This document shows, piece after piece, positions 19,450 to 28,726 of a DNA stretch of 64,000 nt. How positions within the stretch are numbered: the first letter of the stretch is position 1; every line of letters starts with the position of its first letter. Below the pieces are notes generated by a model. The model was given only the letters and a program-made list of their open reading frames with translations. It did not search any database and was not told the DNA's origin. The position numbers and the translations under genes are program-made. The stretch spans positions 1 to 64,000 of the forward strand of contig CAMCMU010000012.1 in the NCBI GenBank assembly GCA_945876035.1, given 5' to 3'. Origin of the DNA: Schlesneria paludicola DSM 18645 (lineage in GTDB: Bacteria; Planctomycetota; Planctomycetia; Planctomycetales; Planctomycetaceae).

Positions 19450-20181
19450 ATGAGTGACATGTCTGAAGTAATGATTGAGGCCAATAGTCTTAGTAAATTT
19501 TACGGACCATTTGCGGCGACACAGAGTGTTTCGTTCTCCATTCCTCGAGGTCAAGTGGCTGCATTTCTCGGCCCCAACGGTGCCGGGAAATCGACGACGA
19601 TGAAGCTTCTGACAGGCTTTCTTGCGCCGTCATCCGGCACTGCAAAAATCGGCGGCTTTGATGTCTCCACCGAGAGACTGCGGGCGGCTGAGATTTTGGG
19701 TTATCTTCCTGAAAATGGGCCGCTGTATCTGGAGATGACTCCGGCTGAAATTTTGCGATTTTTGGGATCGGCTCGCGGCATGTCCACGCGTCTCTTGCGA
19801 GATCGACTGGAGTTCGTGGCGACTAAATGTTCGCTTCAGGGGGTCTGGAGCAAGCCCATTTCCAAACTGTCGAAAGGGTTCCGGCAACGAGTGGGAATGG
19901 CTCAAGCGTTATTGCACGATCCCCAAGTCCTAATCCTTGACGAGCCGACGAGTGGTCTCGACCCCAATCAGACTCATGATGTGCGTCAGTTAATTCTGGG
20001 TTTGGCAAAGACAAAAACAATTTTGCTTTCCACTCACATTCTGCAAGAGGTGAAAGCCGTTTGCAGTCGCGTGATTCTGATCAATGATGGATCCGTCGTG
20101 CTTGATGGTGACGTCAGTGAACTCGAGACCAATGGTCAAGGCATGGAAGCCCACTTCCGCCAATTGACCGGTGCAATGTGA
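19450..20181 (+). CDS. ABC transporter ATP-binding protein (GldA-type)
   Basis: A 243-residue ABC ATPase. Walker A GPNGAGKST (about 41-49), signature LSKGFRQRVG (LSKGF in place of LSGGQ, as in many ABC-2 exporters of the gliding GldA type), Walker B VLILDEPTSGLD and the H-loop STHI are all present. It should power the permease encoded 178 bases downstream. The neighbours, a GldF-GldG fusion and a DUF4340 protein, form the widespread set named after Bacteroidetes gliding genes, but it occurs in many non-gliding bacteria. The exported substrate is unknown. GAGAG about 8 bases before ATG 19450 serves as the ribosome-binding site. Confidence 0.93.
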   Translation: MSDMSEVMIEANSLSKFYGPFAATQSVSFSIPRGQVAAFLGPNGAGKSTTMKLLTGFLAPSSGTAKIGGFDVSTERLRAAEILGYLPENGPLYLEMTPAEILRFLGSARGMSTRLLRDRLEFVATKCSLQGVWSKPISKLSKGFRQRVGMAQALLHDPQVLILDEPTSGLDPNQTHDVRQLILGLAKTKTILLSTHILQEVKAVCSRVILINDGSVVLDGDVSELETNGQGMEAHFRQLTGAM

Positions 20182-20359
20182 TAAGCCGGCTCCTCTGCCG
20201 CTCGAGTCCGTGCGGAAGTCAGTTGGCAAAACTATAAGTCGCTCTTCTCTAGGCCGACTTCGTCTGAATCCTTTTCCGGAGAAAAGGTGCCTAAGGCTGT
20301 GCCGAGGGCAATTTTGAACTGTGTGATTGATCTGAGATTTTCTTCGAGGTTTCTAGGCG

Positions 20360-23044
20360 ATGCGAAGTCATGTTATCCTCGCGGTCTTCAAACGAAACTT
20401 CTGGAGCTATTTCTCCGGAATGATCGGCTACTTGTTTATCGTGGCCTTTGTGTTCGTGGGAGCTTTTGCCGCGTTTCAAGAGAAGTTCTTCACGAACAAT
20501 CTCGCCACGCTGGACCAACTGAATGAATGGTTTCCACAACTGCTCCTGTTCATCGTCCCCGCAATCACGATGGGGGTCTGGTCCGAGGAACGAAAGCTGG
20601 GGACCGAGGAACTGCTCTTCACTCTGCCGATTTCCGACATTGAAGTCTTAATCGGAAAATATCTCGCGGTGGTTTCTGTCTATACCGTTGCGTTACTGTT
20701 TTCCCTGACTCACGCCGTGGTTCTCGGATGGATCGGTGAACCCGATTGGGGCCTGCTCTTTGCCAATTATCTTGGCTATTGGTTTGCCGGATGTGCGTTG
20801 CTCAGCGCCGGCATGGTTGCATCGTACCTGACAAGTAGCGCCACGGTTGCCTTCGTTCTGGCATCGATGATTTGTGTCGTTCCAATCATCATTGGATTTG
20901 TGCCAATCCCCTCTCCGTTGCTGGCGTTTTTGGGCAATGATCAATTTTTTGATCAACTCAGCCTGCCACGGCAATTTTCCGCCTTCGGCATAGGACTGAT
21001 CGAAGGAAAGAACGTTCTGTATTTCGTCTCTTTTGCCGGATTTATGCTGTACTTGAATCTCGTTTTGATCGGCCAACGACATTGGAAAGGGGGCGTGCGA
21101 GGTGCCAGCATGGGTTGGCAATTTACAATCCGAGCGGTTTCTCTGGCATTGATTCTGGTCAGTGTCAATGTTTTGCTCTCTTCGAACAGCCCCACGATCG
21201 ACATGACGGCGGAACGCGTCTTTACCGTCGCGCCCACGACCAATACCTTGCTGAAGAATCTCAGTGACAAACGCCAAGTCACGATTCAAGCCTTCGTCAG
21301 TCGCGATGTTCCTCGCGATTATGCGCCAGTGAAAACCATGCTTCTGGGACTGCTCGCGCAATACGAACAAGCCAGTCGCCATCACATCACCGTTCGCATC
21401 GTACAAATTGATCCGGCCAGTCGGGAGGCCGAAGAAGCCAAAAAGTTTGGTATTGAAGGCCGTAAAGTTCAGTCGGACCGAGCCGGCCGATCACAGGTGG
21501 ATGAGGTCTTTTTGGGAGCCGTGATCAACAGTGGTGCCAGCGAAGTCGTGATCCCCTTCTTCGACGTCGGCCTACCTTTGGAGTATGAACTCACACGCTC
21601 CGTGAATACGGTTGCAGCGGAGAAGCGGCGTCGAGTTGGTGTTTTGGAAACCGATGCCAAATTGAATGGTGGATTCGATATGAGTACTTTCCGCAGCTCT
21701 CCAGAGTGGCGGATCGTGACCGAACTGAAAAAACAATATGAGGTCGAAACGGTTTCGCCAGCCGCTCCGATTGATGAATCGAAATACGACGTGGTGATAG
21801 CCGTTTTGCCGTCCAGTCTCGGCCAAAATGAAATGACAAATTTTGTGGACTATGTTAAAAAGGGAAAACCCGTACTGATTTTTGATGATCCACTTCCGGC
21901 CACAAATCCTCAACTAGCGCCTAGCCAGCCCAAGCCCAAGGCTGGTGGCAACCCAATGATGCAAATGGGCTCCCCTCCGCCGGAGCAAAAGGCTGAAGGG
22001 GGACGAGCCACATCCCTTGTTAATGCACTCGGTATCCAATGGATTTACGATCAGGTCGTATTCGACACTACGGTCATGACGATGCATCCTGAATATTCCG
22101 ACTTGCTACGTCCGGAAATTGTCGCCATTAGCCCAAAGAGTGGGAACCAAACAGCATTCTACCCTGACAGTGATGTCACCAGTGGCTTACAGGAAGTGTT
22201 CTTGTTCTTCTCGGGAACGATTCGCCCACGTGAGGGAAGCCCCCTGGAATTCAAACCGCTGCTGCGGACCGGAAAACGCTCGGGCCTACTCGAATGGAAG
22301 GACCTCGTCACATCCGGATTTATGGGTGGCATTCAGATCAGTGACGACCCGCTGCGAATTATGGATAATGATGCGCACACGATTGCAGCTGAAATTGTCT
22401 CGCCGAAGGATGGGAAAGGAGACAAGATCAACGTGATTTACGTGGCTGATGCCGACATTATTTCTGATTGGTTCTTTTTCGTCCGTGAACGAAAACAGTT
22501 TCATCTCAATTTGGACAACGTCACGTTCGTACTGAATGCGGTCGATTATCTCGCGGACGACAAAGCTTATATCGCTCTTCGAAAACGCCGTCCAAAGCAC
22601 CGAACTCTGACAAAGGTCGAAGAGCAGACGGCAAAATTTATAGAAGTCGCCAATAAGCAGCGGCACCAAGCCGCCGACGAAGCGAAGCAGGCCTTGGAAG
22701 ATGCCAAAAAACGTTTCGCAGAAAAGGTTGAAAAAATCAAAAAAGACGAAACCTTGGATGATGCGACACGGACTCAATCATTGCTCATCGCGCAGTCTGA
22801 AGAACAACGCAAAGTGGAAGTCGAAGAGGTCTCGATCAACCGAAATAAAGAGCGGAGCATCGATCAAAGTAAGATTGAGTCCGACCGAAATGTACGAACG
22901 GTGGAACGTGGTTACTATGCCGCGGCACTTCTTTTTCCGCCCATTCCGGCCATCGTGCTCGGAATCATCGTTTGGCTCATGCGACTTCGCGATGAACACA
23001 AAAACATCGTCCCGTCCCGCAGAGCACCTGCCAAAAAAATGTGA
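20360..23044 (+). CDS. GldF-GldG fusion: ABC-2 permease plus auxiliary domain
   Basis: 894 residues. The first about 240 form an ABC-2 type permease of six helices (GldF-like). After another helix (VSLALILVSVNVLLSS, about 260-277) a GldG/ABC_transp_aux domain begins with the hallmark DMTAERVFTVAPTTNTLLKNL (split at residues 283-303). This extracytoplasmic part runs to about 740, followed by a charged coiled coil (about 745-850) and a final membrane helix (LLFPPIPAIVLGIIVWLM) with a basic cytosolic tail. In Bacteroidetes GldF and GldG are separate proteins; here one chain joins permease and accessory subunit. It works with the ATPase upstream and the DUF4340 protein downstream. Substrate is unknown. 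Confidence 0.88.
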   Translation: MRSHVILAVFKRNFWSYFSGMIGYLFIVAFVFVGAFAAFQEKFFTNNLATLDQLNEWFPQLLLFIVPAITMGVWSEERKLGTEELLFTLPISDIEVLIGKYLAVVSVYTVALLFSLTHAVVLGWIGEPDWGLLFANYLGYWFAGCALLSAGMVASYLTSSATVAFVLASMICVVPIIIGFVPIPSPLLAFLGNDQFFDQLSLPRQFSAFGIGLIEGKNVLYFVSFAGFMLYLNLVLIGQRHWKGGVRGASMGWQFTIRAVSLALILVSVNVLLSSNSPTIDMTAERVFTVAPTTNTLLKNLSDKRQVTIQAFVSRDVPRDYAPVKTMLLGLLAQYEQASRHHITVRIVQIDPASREAEEAKKFGIEGRKVQSDRAGRSQVDEVFLGAVINSGASEVVIPFFDVGLPLEYELTRSVNTVAAEKRRRVGVLETDAKLNGGFDMSTFRSSPEWRIVTELKKQYEVETVSPAAPIDESKYDVVIAVLPSSLGQNEMTNFVDYVKKGKPVLIFDDPLPATNPQLAPSQPKPKAGGNPMMQMGSPPPEQKAEGGRATSLVNALGIQWIYDQVVFDTTVMTMHPEYSDLLRPEIVAISPKSGNQTAFYPDSDVTSGLQEVFLFFSGTIRPREGSPLEFKPLLRTGKRSGLLEWKDLVTSGFMGGIQISDDPLRIMDNDAHTIAAEIVSPKDGKGDKINVIYVADADIISDWFFFVRERKQFHLNLDNVTFVLNAVDYLADDKAYIALRKRRPKHRTLTKVEEQTAKFIEVANKQRHQAADEAKQALEDAKKRFAEKVEKIKKDETLDDATRTQSLLIAQSEEQRKVEVEEVSINRNKERSIDQSKIESDRNVRTVERGYYAAALLFPPIPAIVLGIIVWLMRLRDEHKNIVPSRRAPAKKM

Positions 23045-23140
23045 ACATTACCGGCGGCGGAACTTTAGAATTGATTGTTCGCCGGAGATGTTGAATTTGA
23101 CCGTATCGTTGTTCGACAGTCCTACCGCAGAAGCGTCGCC

Positions 23141-24676
23141 ATGAATGAATCACAACGGACATTTGCTTTCCTTATTCTCGCCATTATTTCCGTGGCCGCA
23201 GCCCGATTCGCCGGACCCGCAGTCCCGAAGCCGGTGGCTGAGATCACCGACGTTGGCAAATTGTTTTATCCCGACTTCACAGATGCGGACCTCGCCAAGT
23301 CGCTGCAGGTCACAAACTACAATGCGGAAACGGCAGAAGTTCGACCGTTCGGCGTGGTTCAAGGCAAAGACGGGCTGTGGCGAATTCCCACCCGTCACAA
23401 TTATCCCGCTGACGGCAAAGATCGGCTTGCCAAGACGGCAACGTCTATGTTCGCCATCACGCGCGAAGCATTTGCAGGGCGCAGAGATAATGAACACGCG
23501 GAGTTCGGTGTCATCGATCCTCAGTCTGAGGGATCCCATGACCTGAAGGGAATCGGAAATCGAATTACCTTGAAAGATCAAAGTGGTAAAACGCTCTGCG
23601 ATTTTATTATCGGCAAAGAAGTCAAAGGCCGATCGGGTTACTTTTACCTCCGACGACCGGACGAGAAGGCAACCTATATTGCCAAACTTGATATCCAAGT
23701 TTCCACCAAATTTACGGACTGGATCGAATCCGATTTGCTGAAAATTGATGGGACTCGTTTGACAGAAATTGACATCGATACCAGTTCCGTTGATTTGGAA
23801 CAGGGGGCAGTAGTTGAGGGCGATATGAGTCGTTTGTCGCGGACGGGTTCGAATGATCCGTGGAAACTACAAGGATTGGACGAGGCGACTGAAGAGGTCA
23901 ATCAAGACGAAATTCGGAAACTGGTCAGTTCCTTAGATGATCTGAAAATCGTTGGTGTGCGACAGAAGCCCGCAAAATTGATGCAGAGCCTCCGTGAAGG
24001 AATACTTCAACGAGATCAGTTTACCGCAATGGACCTGCAGGAAAAGGGATTTTTCTTCGCCAAGGATCGTAAGTCGAATCGATCCGTACTGATTCCCAAA
24101 GACGGGCAGATGACTGTGATCACGGATCAAGGAATCGCCTACGATTTAAAGTTTGGTGACGTGTTCAATGGGAGTGAAACAGAAGTCGAAGTCGGTTTCG
24201 CAGCCAAAGACGACGCCACGGAGAAAACGCCCGATGCAACTAATTCGCCGCAAAAGAGTCGCTATCTTTTCGTGTTGGTTCACTTTAATGAATCCAGCCT
24301 CGGTGTTAAGCCGGTATCCCCCGTGAAACCAGAAGCACCCGCCACAGAATCGGCAACGCCTACCAACGCAGACCCAACGGATGCGGCGACACCCGCGAAT
24401 ACCGCGGACGATCTGAAAAAGAAGTACGACGACGCGCTCAACACGTACGAAGCGGATCTGTCAAAATATGACTCCGATTTAAAATCGTATGAGCAAAAAG
24501 TCAAAGACGGAGAAAAGTTGGTCAAGGAAATGAACAGTCGCTTTGCCGACTGGTATTACGTGGTTTCTGGAGAGAGTTTTGAAAATCTGCGTCAGGGGAA
24601 GAAGACCCTTGTCAAAGCCAAGGCAACCGATGGGCAACCGGCGGATCCGGCCGAGACTTCATCGCCCGCGAACTAA
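23141..24676 (+). CDS. DUF4340 membrane-anchored protein
   Basis: 511 residues when started at ATG 23141; the frame reaches TTG 23075, but only from 23141 does the chain open with a normal signal anchor (MNESQRTFAFLILAIISVAAARF). The body has repeated DUF4340 features, such as LAKSLQVTNYNAETAEVRPF and WRIPTRHNYPAD. Near the end are an Ala/Thr/Pro-rich linker (about 395-425) and a short coiled coil (KKKYDDALNTYEADLSKYDSD). DUF4340 proteins regularly follow GldG-type genes, so this is the third component of the transport system. It starts 96 bases after the fusion gene and is followed by a hairpin, which ends the operon. Confidence 0.82.
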   Translation: MNESQRTFAFLILAIISVAAARFAGPAVPKPVAEITDVGKLFYPDFTDADLAKSLQVTNYNAETAEVRPFGVVQGKDGLWRIPTRHNYPADGKDRLAKTATSMFAITREAFAGRRDNEHAEFGVIDPQSEGSHDLKGIGNRITLKDQSGKTLCDFIIGKEVKGRSGYFYLRRPDEKATYIAKLDIQVSTKFTDWIESDLLKIDGTRLTEIDIDTSSVDLEQGAVVEGDMSRLSRTGSNDPWKLQGLDEATEEVNQDEIRKLVSSLDDLKIVGVRQKPAKLMQSLREGILQRDQFTAMDLQEKGFFFAKDRKSNRSVLIPKDGQMTVITDQGIAYDLKFGDVFNGSETEVEVGFAAKDDATEKTPDATNSPQKSRYLFVLVHFNESSLGVKPVSPVKPEAPATESATPTNADPTDAATPANTADDLKKKYDDALNTYEADLSKYDSDLKSYEQKVKDGEKLVKEMNSRFADWYYVVSGESFENLRQGKKTLVKAKATDGQPADPAETSSPAN

Positions 24677-24706
24677 TCTGACCCCGGACGGAATTTTTCT
24701 TAAATC

Positions 24707-24737
24707 ATGCCCGTTTGCCTTAATGGCAAGCGGGCAT
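24707..24737 (+). terminator. Terminator hairpin of the ABC operon
   Basis: ATGCCCGTTTGCC (24707-24719) pairs with GGCAAGCGGGCAT (24725-24737) through 13 positions with one G-T pair and a 5-base loop. It lies 30 bases after the DUF4340 stop codon. No long T-run follows, but stem and position fit a transcript end. Confidence 0.7.
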
Positions 24738-24862
24738 CGGCTTTCCGTAGGTTGGGAATCTGTACAGTACGGCTGATGTGGTGAGATAGAAATCTATCTT
24801 CAACTGCCGATACAACAGTATGCTCCATGGTGACTACTGTACATTGAGAGAAGGATATCGAA

Positions 24863-25339
24863 ATGGACCGTCGCAGTTTTTGTTTGGGGCTTTTCAGTAC
24901 GACGGTGGTCTTCGATCGGCTGCTACTCGCCACACCGCCTCTTCCCATGTTGGCGAAACCAACCGTGCAATGGAACTACAACCTGAAGGCGGCGCACAAA
25001 CTCGCCGTTGAACAAGAAAAACCTTTGTTGATTGTGTTTGGAGCGAGTTGGTGTACCTACTGCCACAAACTCGAACGCGAGACATTGGGAGACAAACGCG
25101 TTTCAACGATCGTCAATCGTAAGTTCATTCCTCTTCATTTGGACTTCGATCAAGACGCCAGAGTCGCCAAGGTTTTGGAAGTCGAACGCCTGCCCTGCAC
25201 AGTGATTATCAACGCTGACGCTGATTTATTGCAAAAACGGGAAGGCTATCTGGACTGCAATCAATACCTGCGCACACTAGAATCCGCCTTAGAAAAAAGC
25301 AACCAAATCCAACAGACCAAGGGTTCTGCTGCCAGCTAG
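24863..25339 (+). CDS. Exported thioredoxin-fold protein
   Basis: 158 residues with an N-terminal signal or Tat-like segment (MDRRSFCLGLFSTTVVF) and a thioredoxin fold of the thioredoxin_7 type. The active site is WCTYCHKLE (C74 and C77), the cis-proline region is ERLPCTVIIN, and a C-terminal helix follows. It is expected outside the cytoplasmic membrane, acting on disulfides of envelope or cytochrome proteins. AAGGA ten bases before ATG 24863 fixes the start. The gene stands alone between the ABC-operon hairpin and a long gap. Confidence 0.88.
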   Translation: MDRRSFCLGLFSTTVVFDRLLLATPPLPMLAKPTVQWNYNLKAAHKLAVEQEKPLLIVFGASWCTYCHKLERETLGDKRVSTIVNRKFIPLHLDFDQDARVAKVLEVERLPCTVIINADADLLQKREGYLDCNQYLRTLESALEKSNQIQQTKGSAAS

Positions 25340-26186
25340 TCCCTGTGTGATAACAGTGGCACTGGCCGGGAAACCTCACCTCACCTCGTCCGAGCGGCGG
25401 CGCCCACCTGGAAAGAAACATTCCGCCTGTACTGGGGGGGGGTCTTCGTGTTTATGTTCCGTCCGCGATGTTCCATCGGTCCGTGCAGAGGCAGGTCTGT
25501 TTGAGGTCTTGAAGTCGGATTCGTCGCTCAAATCTGTGCGCGAATTTGAATCCTCGACTGCGGACCGGATCAGCACCGCCGACCGATTGCCTTCCATCAG
25601 GTCTGCGTCTGGGCGGCATGTTTTGTGTTCGGCCACGGACCTGTCTCATCCGGTTTGGCGGAGCCTCCGACGAAAACTCAGGTTGTCTTCGTGAAGTCGC
25701 CTAGCGAAGATGATTCTGGCGTAGATCGTCAACCGCGTCTGAGGCAACCATCTGTGTCACTCAGACCGAGGAGTTGCTCCGCTCGACTCAATCGCGTGAC
25801 CAGAAACGGTCGCCGGCGGAGCAGACCACGATGTTTTCAGGCCCACGACCCAGATCCGTCTGCGACGTGAGGCTTCTGGATCAACGTCCTGTGGATGCAA
25901 ATCGACCAGAGACAGAACCGAGCACTACGGTGAAGCACCCCCTGTTCGGAACTCAAGTACCGACCGACCTTTGTTTCGGCTGCCGAGGAAAAGCATCTGG
26001 AATCTTTGTTGCCGCAGACAACGAACCTCGTATCAACGTGGAATAGACTGCGGAACGGCAGAGGCCGTTGAGTGAATCGCAACGTCTCGTGGCGAGAAGA
26101 AAACAAACAGGCTGAAGCCGCTTCAGGCGGCTCTTCGAAAAAAAGGGATTTCAACAATTTTTTATCGTATTGAAGGATAATACCCC
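25340..26186. other. Long gap without recognised gene
   Basis: About 850 bases. Overlapping short frames on both strands lack ribosome-binding sites and known motifs. There is an 8-base G run at about 25435-25442 and a Gln/Ser-free basic composition in all frames. It may hold a decayed gene or simply the long leader of 26187; nothing firmer can be said. Confidence 0.4.
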
Positions 26187-27374
26187 GTGCTACCACAATC
26201 GATGAACTTCAGCGCGACCCCGATCCTTAACCTGATTGTTGCCCTCGCCCTTGGGACAGACGTGGTCGCCCAATCCGAATCTCCCTCGCCAAGAACGATC
26301 CTCGGTGCCGAGGATCGGCGAGTACAGACTACGCCACGGCAGGACAAGTCGGGCGGTCGACGCGGGCCCCGCACACCGAACAACTTCAATCCCCAACCCC
26401 CGCCGCAGAACTTCAACAACGACGGCCCTTGGAACCGTGATGTCATTGCGTATCGAGTGGTGGCGGGCGGCGCAGTCGTGAAGGCAACGACGTTCGAACG
26501 CGCCGGAGTGCCGACCATCGCTCGGATGACAGATGGTCGGATCATCCTTGCACACCAACACGTTCCGGAAAATGACCGTGAACACTTCGATAAAGTGGCC
26601 GTACATTTTTCCAGCGATGACGGCAGAACATGGACGACATCACAAGTTATCCAAATGGCAGGCCGACCGGAAGGAATGCGTTTTCCGTTTGATCCGACGC
26701 TCGTGCCGCTGCCCGACGGACGTGTGCGGCTTTATTTTAGCGGCAACATGAGCCAGACATTCGAACGAGGCACGCCGGCGATTCACTCCGCCATCTCCAC
26801 GGATGGAGTGAACTACACCTACGAACCGGGCGTCCGGTTCCAACTCGCGAACCGCATGACCATTGACTGCGCGGCGGTGCTGCACCAAGACCTGTTCCAT
26901 CTCTTCGTTCCTGACAATGGCGTACTGTTGAGTCCCGGCCAGAGGCCGGGCTCTGAAGCTGCAGGCGATCGTCCGCGTGAAGGCGTTGGCTATCACGCCA
27001 CGCGCCAGGACGGATTGAGCTTCACACGCATCGACGATGTCACAATCGATGGCCGCCGTCGCTGGCTGGGCAACGCCGAGTCTGACGGCGAACACATCAC
27101 GTTCTATGGGACGAGCGAAGGCCTGAATACCGCAAGCAAGGCCAATGGTCGTCCGTCAGGCGGATTTTGGATGGCCACGAGTGCTGAGGGACAGAAATGG
27201 AACTTGGTGGCCAACCCGCTCATCAGCGGCGGTGACCCCGGCGCGGTGAAGACGCGGGATGGCGGATTGCTTGTTGTGATTACCGGTGAATCGCGACTGC
27301 GACCCGGCGGTCTACGGCGTGGTGGTGCTGAAAACAATGTGCTCCCCACTCCTCCAAGGCGAGGGCCGGGTTGA
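26187..27374 (+). CDS. Exported Asp-box (BNR/sialidase-fold) protein
   Basis: 395 residues. GTG 26187 is chosen over ATG 26202 because AAGGA lies 9 bases ahead of it; both give a signal peptide ending near VVAQ (about residue 29). After a Pro/Arg/Asn-rich linker (about 45-80) comes a beta-propeller with an Asp-box FSSDDGRTWT and related turns (STDGVNYTYE, ATRQDGLSFT, SAEGQKWNLV). The fold occurs in sialidases and glycosidases of family 32/43/68 type, but catalytic residues cannot be assigned by eye. The C-terminal LPTPPRRGPG looks like readthrough into intergenic-type sequence, so the gene may be shortened at its end. Exact activity is unknown. Confidence 0.65.
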   Translation: MLPQSMNFSATPILNLIVALALGTDVVAQSESPSPRTILGAEDRRVQTTPRQDKSGGRRGPRTPNNFNPQPPPQNFNNDGPWNRDVIAYRVVAGGAVVKATTFERAGVPTIARMTDGRIILAHQHVPENDREHFDKVAVHFSSDDGRTWTTSQVIQMAGRPEGMRFPFDPTLVPLPDGRVRLYFSGNMSQTFERGTPAIHSAISTDGVNYTYEPGVRFQLANRMTIDCAAVLHQDLFHLFVPDNGVLLSPGQRPGSEAAGDRPREGVGYHATRQDGLSFTRIDDVTIDGRRRWLGNAESDGEHITFYGTSEGLNTASKANGRPSGGFWMATSAEGQKWNLVANPLISGGDPGAVKTRDGGLLVVITGESRLRPGGLRRGGAENNVLPTPPRRGPG

Positions 27375-28054
27375 AACTCATCAACACCGACAGCGGATAT
27401 CCCTCACTGGACCCAAAGTTTGGCAGCAGGTTGCGTCGACTGTCTCCGTGCTGTTCACGCAACGGCCGACGTTCAAGCAAACAGGACCGCCTTCTGGCGG
27501 CGATTGAGTTCAAGCCGTTCCTGCGTTCGGCGGCATACGCATACGAGGCAATTTACAGCGTATCGATTCTGCGGGACAGGATGGCTACGGGTGATCCGTG
27601 TAGGCGTCCTCGGACCGGGAATCCCTGACCAAGTCCCGACACTGGAGATCCGTACTCTTGAAAAGCGACAGAGGCCGCTGTGGGACGGATTCGCCTGATC
27701 CTCGTGTCGTTGTGTGGCTCGTTTGACGCTTGGTCATGCGGCAGTTTTCTCGTAAGATCCTGGCATGAAACTCGGCCATCATGCTCTGGCACCAACCGAG
27801 GCATCTCGCTGGCCGGGTTGCATGGATTGCTGCCGTTCGATTGCAACCCACTTCGCGGATATTCCATTCTCGACTTGTTACGGCGACGAAGGGAGTCGCC
27901 GTCCCTTCTCACCGGTGACATCCGACGTCCAATTCGTTCCCTTGTGTTCTATGTCGACCAATCAAAGACCATCCTCCCGTCAGGCAACGTTCGTAGTCCC
28001 ATGCGTCGCGCGATGCCTCAATTCTGTGGAGTGATCATCAGGCAAGGAGATCCG
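27375..28054. other. Gap before the P-loop gene
   Basis: The plus-strand frame of the next gene stays open from 27680, but the part before ATG 28055 has no protein-like composition or ribosome-binding site. No repeat or strong hairpin seen. Confidence 0.4.
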
Positions 28055-28648
28055 ATGCGACTTGCGATCAGTGGGACACACTCGATGGGGAAGACGACTC
28101 TGCTGAGTGATTGTTCCAAAGCATTCCCCGACTTCACGTGCGAGACCGAGGCCTACCGTTCCTTACGGAGTTTCAACCCGAATTTGTTTATCAGCCTTGG
28201 ACGCCAAGCCGATAAACGCTCGATGTGGATTTTGCAGGGAAACCTCATGGGGAAACTCGTGAACCACCGGAAAGGTGACAAGGTGTTCTTCGATCGCGGC
28301 CCGGTCGATATGCTCCCCTACAGCCTTTACGCTTGGGAGGAGAAACAGACGGATCTGCACGAAGAATTTCTGGAATCGCTGAGGGACATCGCGCGGATCT
28401 ACTGCAGGGAGTTTCTGGAGGCCATCCTGTTTGTACCGATTCAAGAGGACTATCTGATCGAGTTCGAGGACGACGGAGTTCGGCCCACCGACGATGGCTA
28501 CCGTGAGCGAGTGGATGCCCACTTCAAGAACGCGTACAAGACGCTGGATCTCGGGATTCCGATCATTGAGATCCAGGGAACGAGGGCCGAACGGATCGCC
28601 ACCATTGGAAAGTACATCGGCTGCCAGCCTGCGGTTCTGCCCCGGTAG
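28055..28648 (+). CDS. P-loop ATPase/kinase of the AAA_28 type
   Basis: 197 residues. The start ATG 28055 has a strong AAGGAGA four bases upstream. The chain opens directly with a Walker A motif (MRLAISGTHSMGKTTLL). A second acidic site is DKVFFDRGPVDMLPY, resembling the substrate-side DRxPxD motif of nucleoside and NadR-like kinases, and a VPIQED segment fits a lid region. This is the AAA_28 family of predicted nucleotide or nucleoside kinases. It lies 79 bases ahead of the formamidase-like gene on the same strand, but whether it belongs functionally to the nitrogen cluster is not clear. Confidence 0.75.
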   Translation: MRLAISGTHSMGKTTLLSDCSKAFPDFTCETEAYRSLRSFNPNLFISLGRQADKRSMWILQGNLMGKLVNHRKGDKVFFDRGPVDMLPYSLYAWEEKQTDLHEEFLESLRDIARIYCREFLEAILFVPIQEDYLIEFEDDGVRPTDDGYRERVDAHFKNAYKTLDLGIPIIEIQGTRAERIATIGKYIGCQPAVLPR

Positions 28649-28726
28649 AGCGGCCTGAGTTTGAACTCGACACGCGGCGGTCAGACGGGTGCAGCCTATC
28701 AGCCTGATTACGGAAAGACTGTCACG

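Noticed and set aside
20360-24676. Gliding motility machinery
   Set aside because: GldA/F/G-type genes occur widely in non-gliding bacteria; none of the other gld or spr genes are present.
25340-26186. Small genes in the long gap (several 60-115-codon frames)
   Set aside because: No ribosome-binding site, no motif and overlapping frames on both strands; none can be supported.
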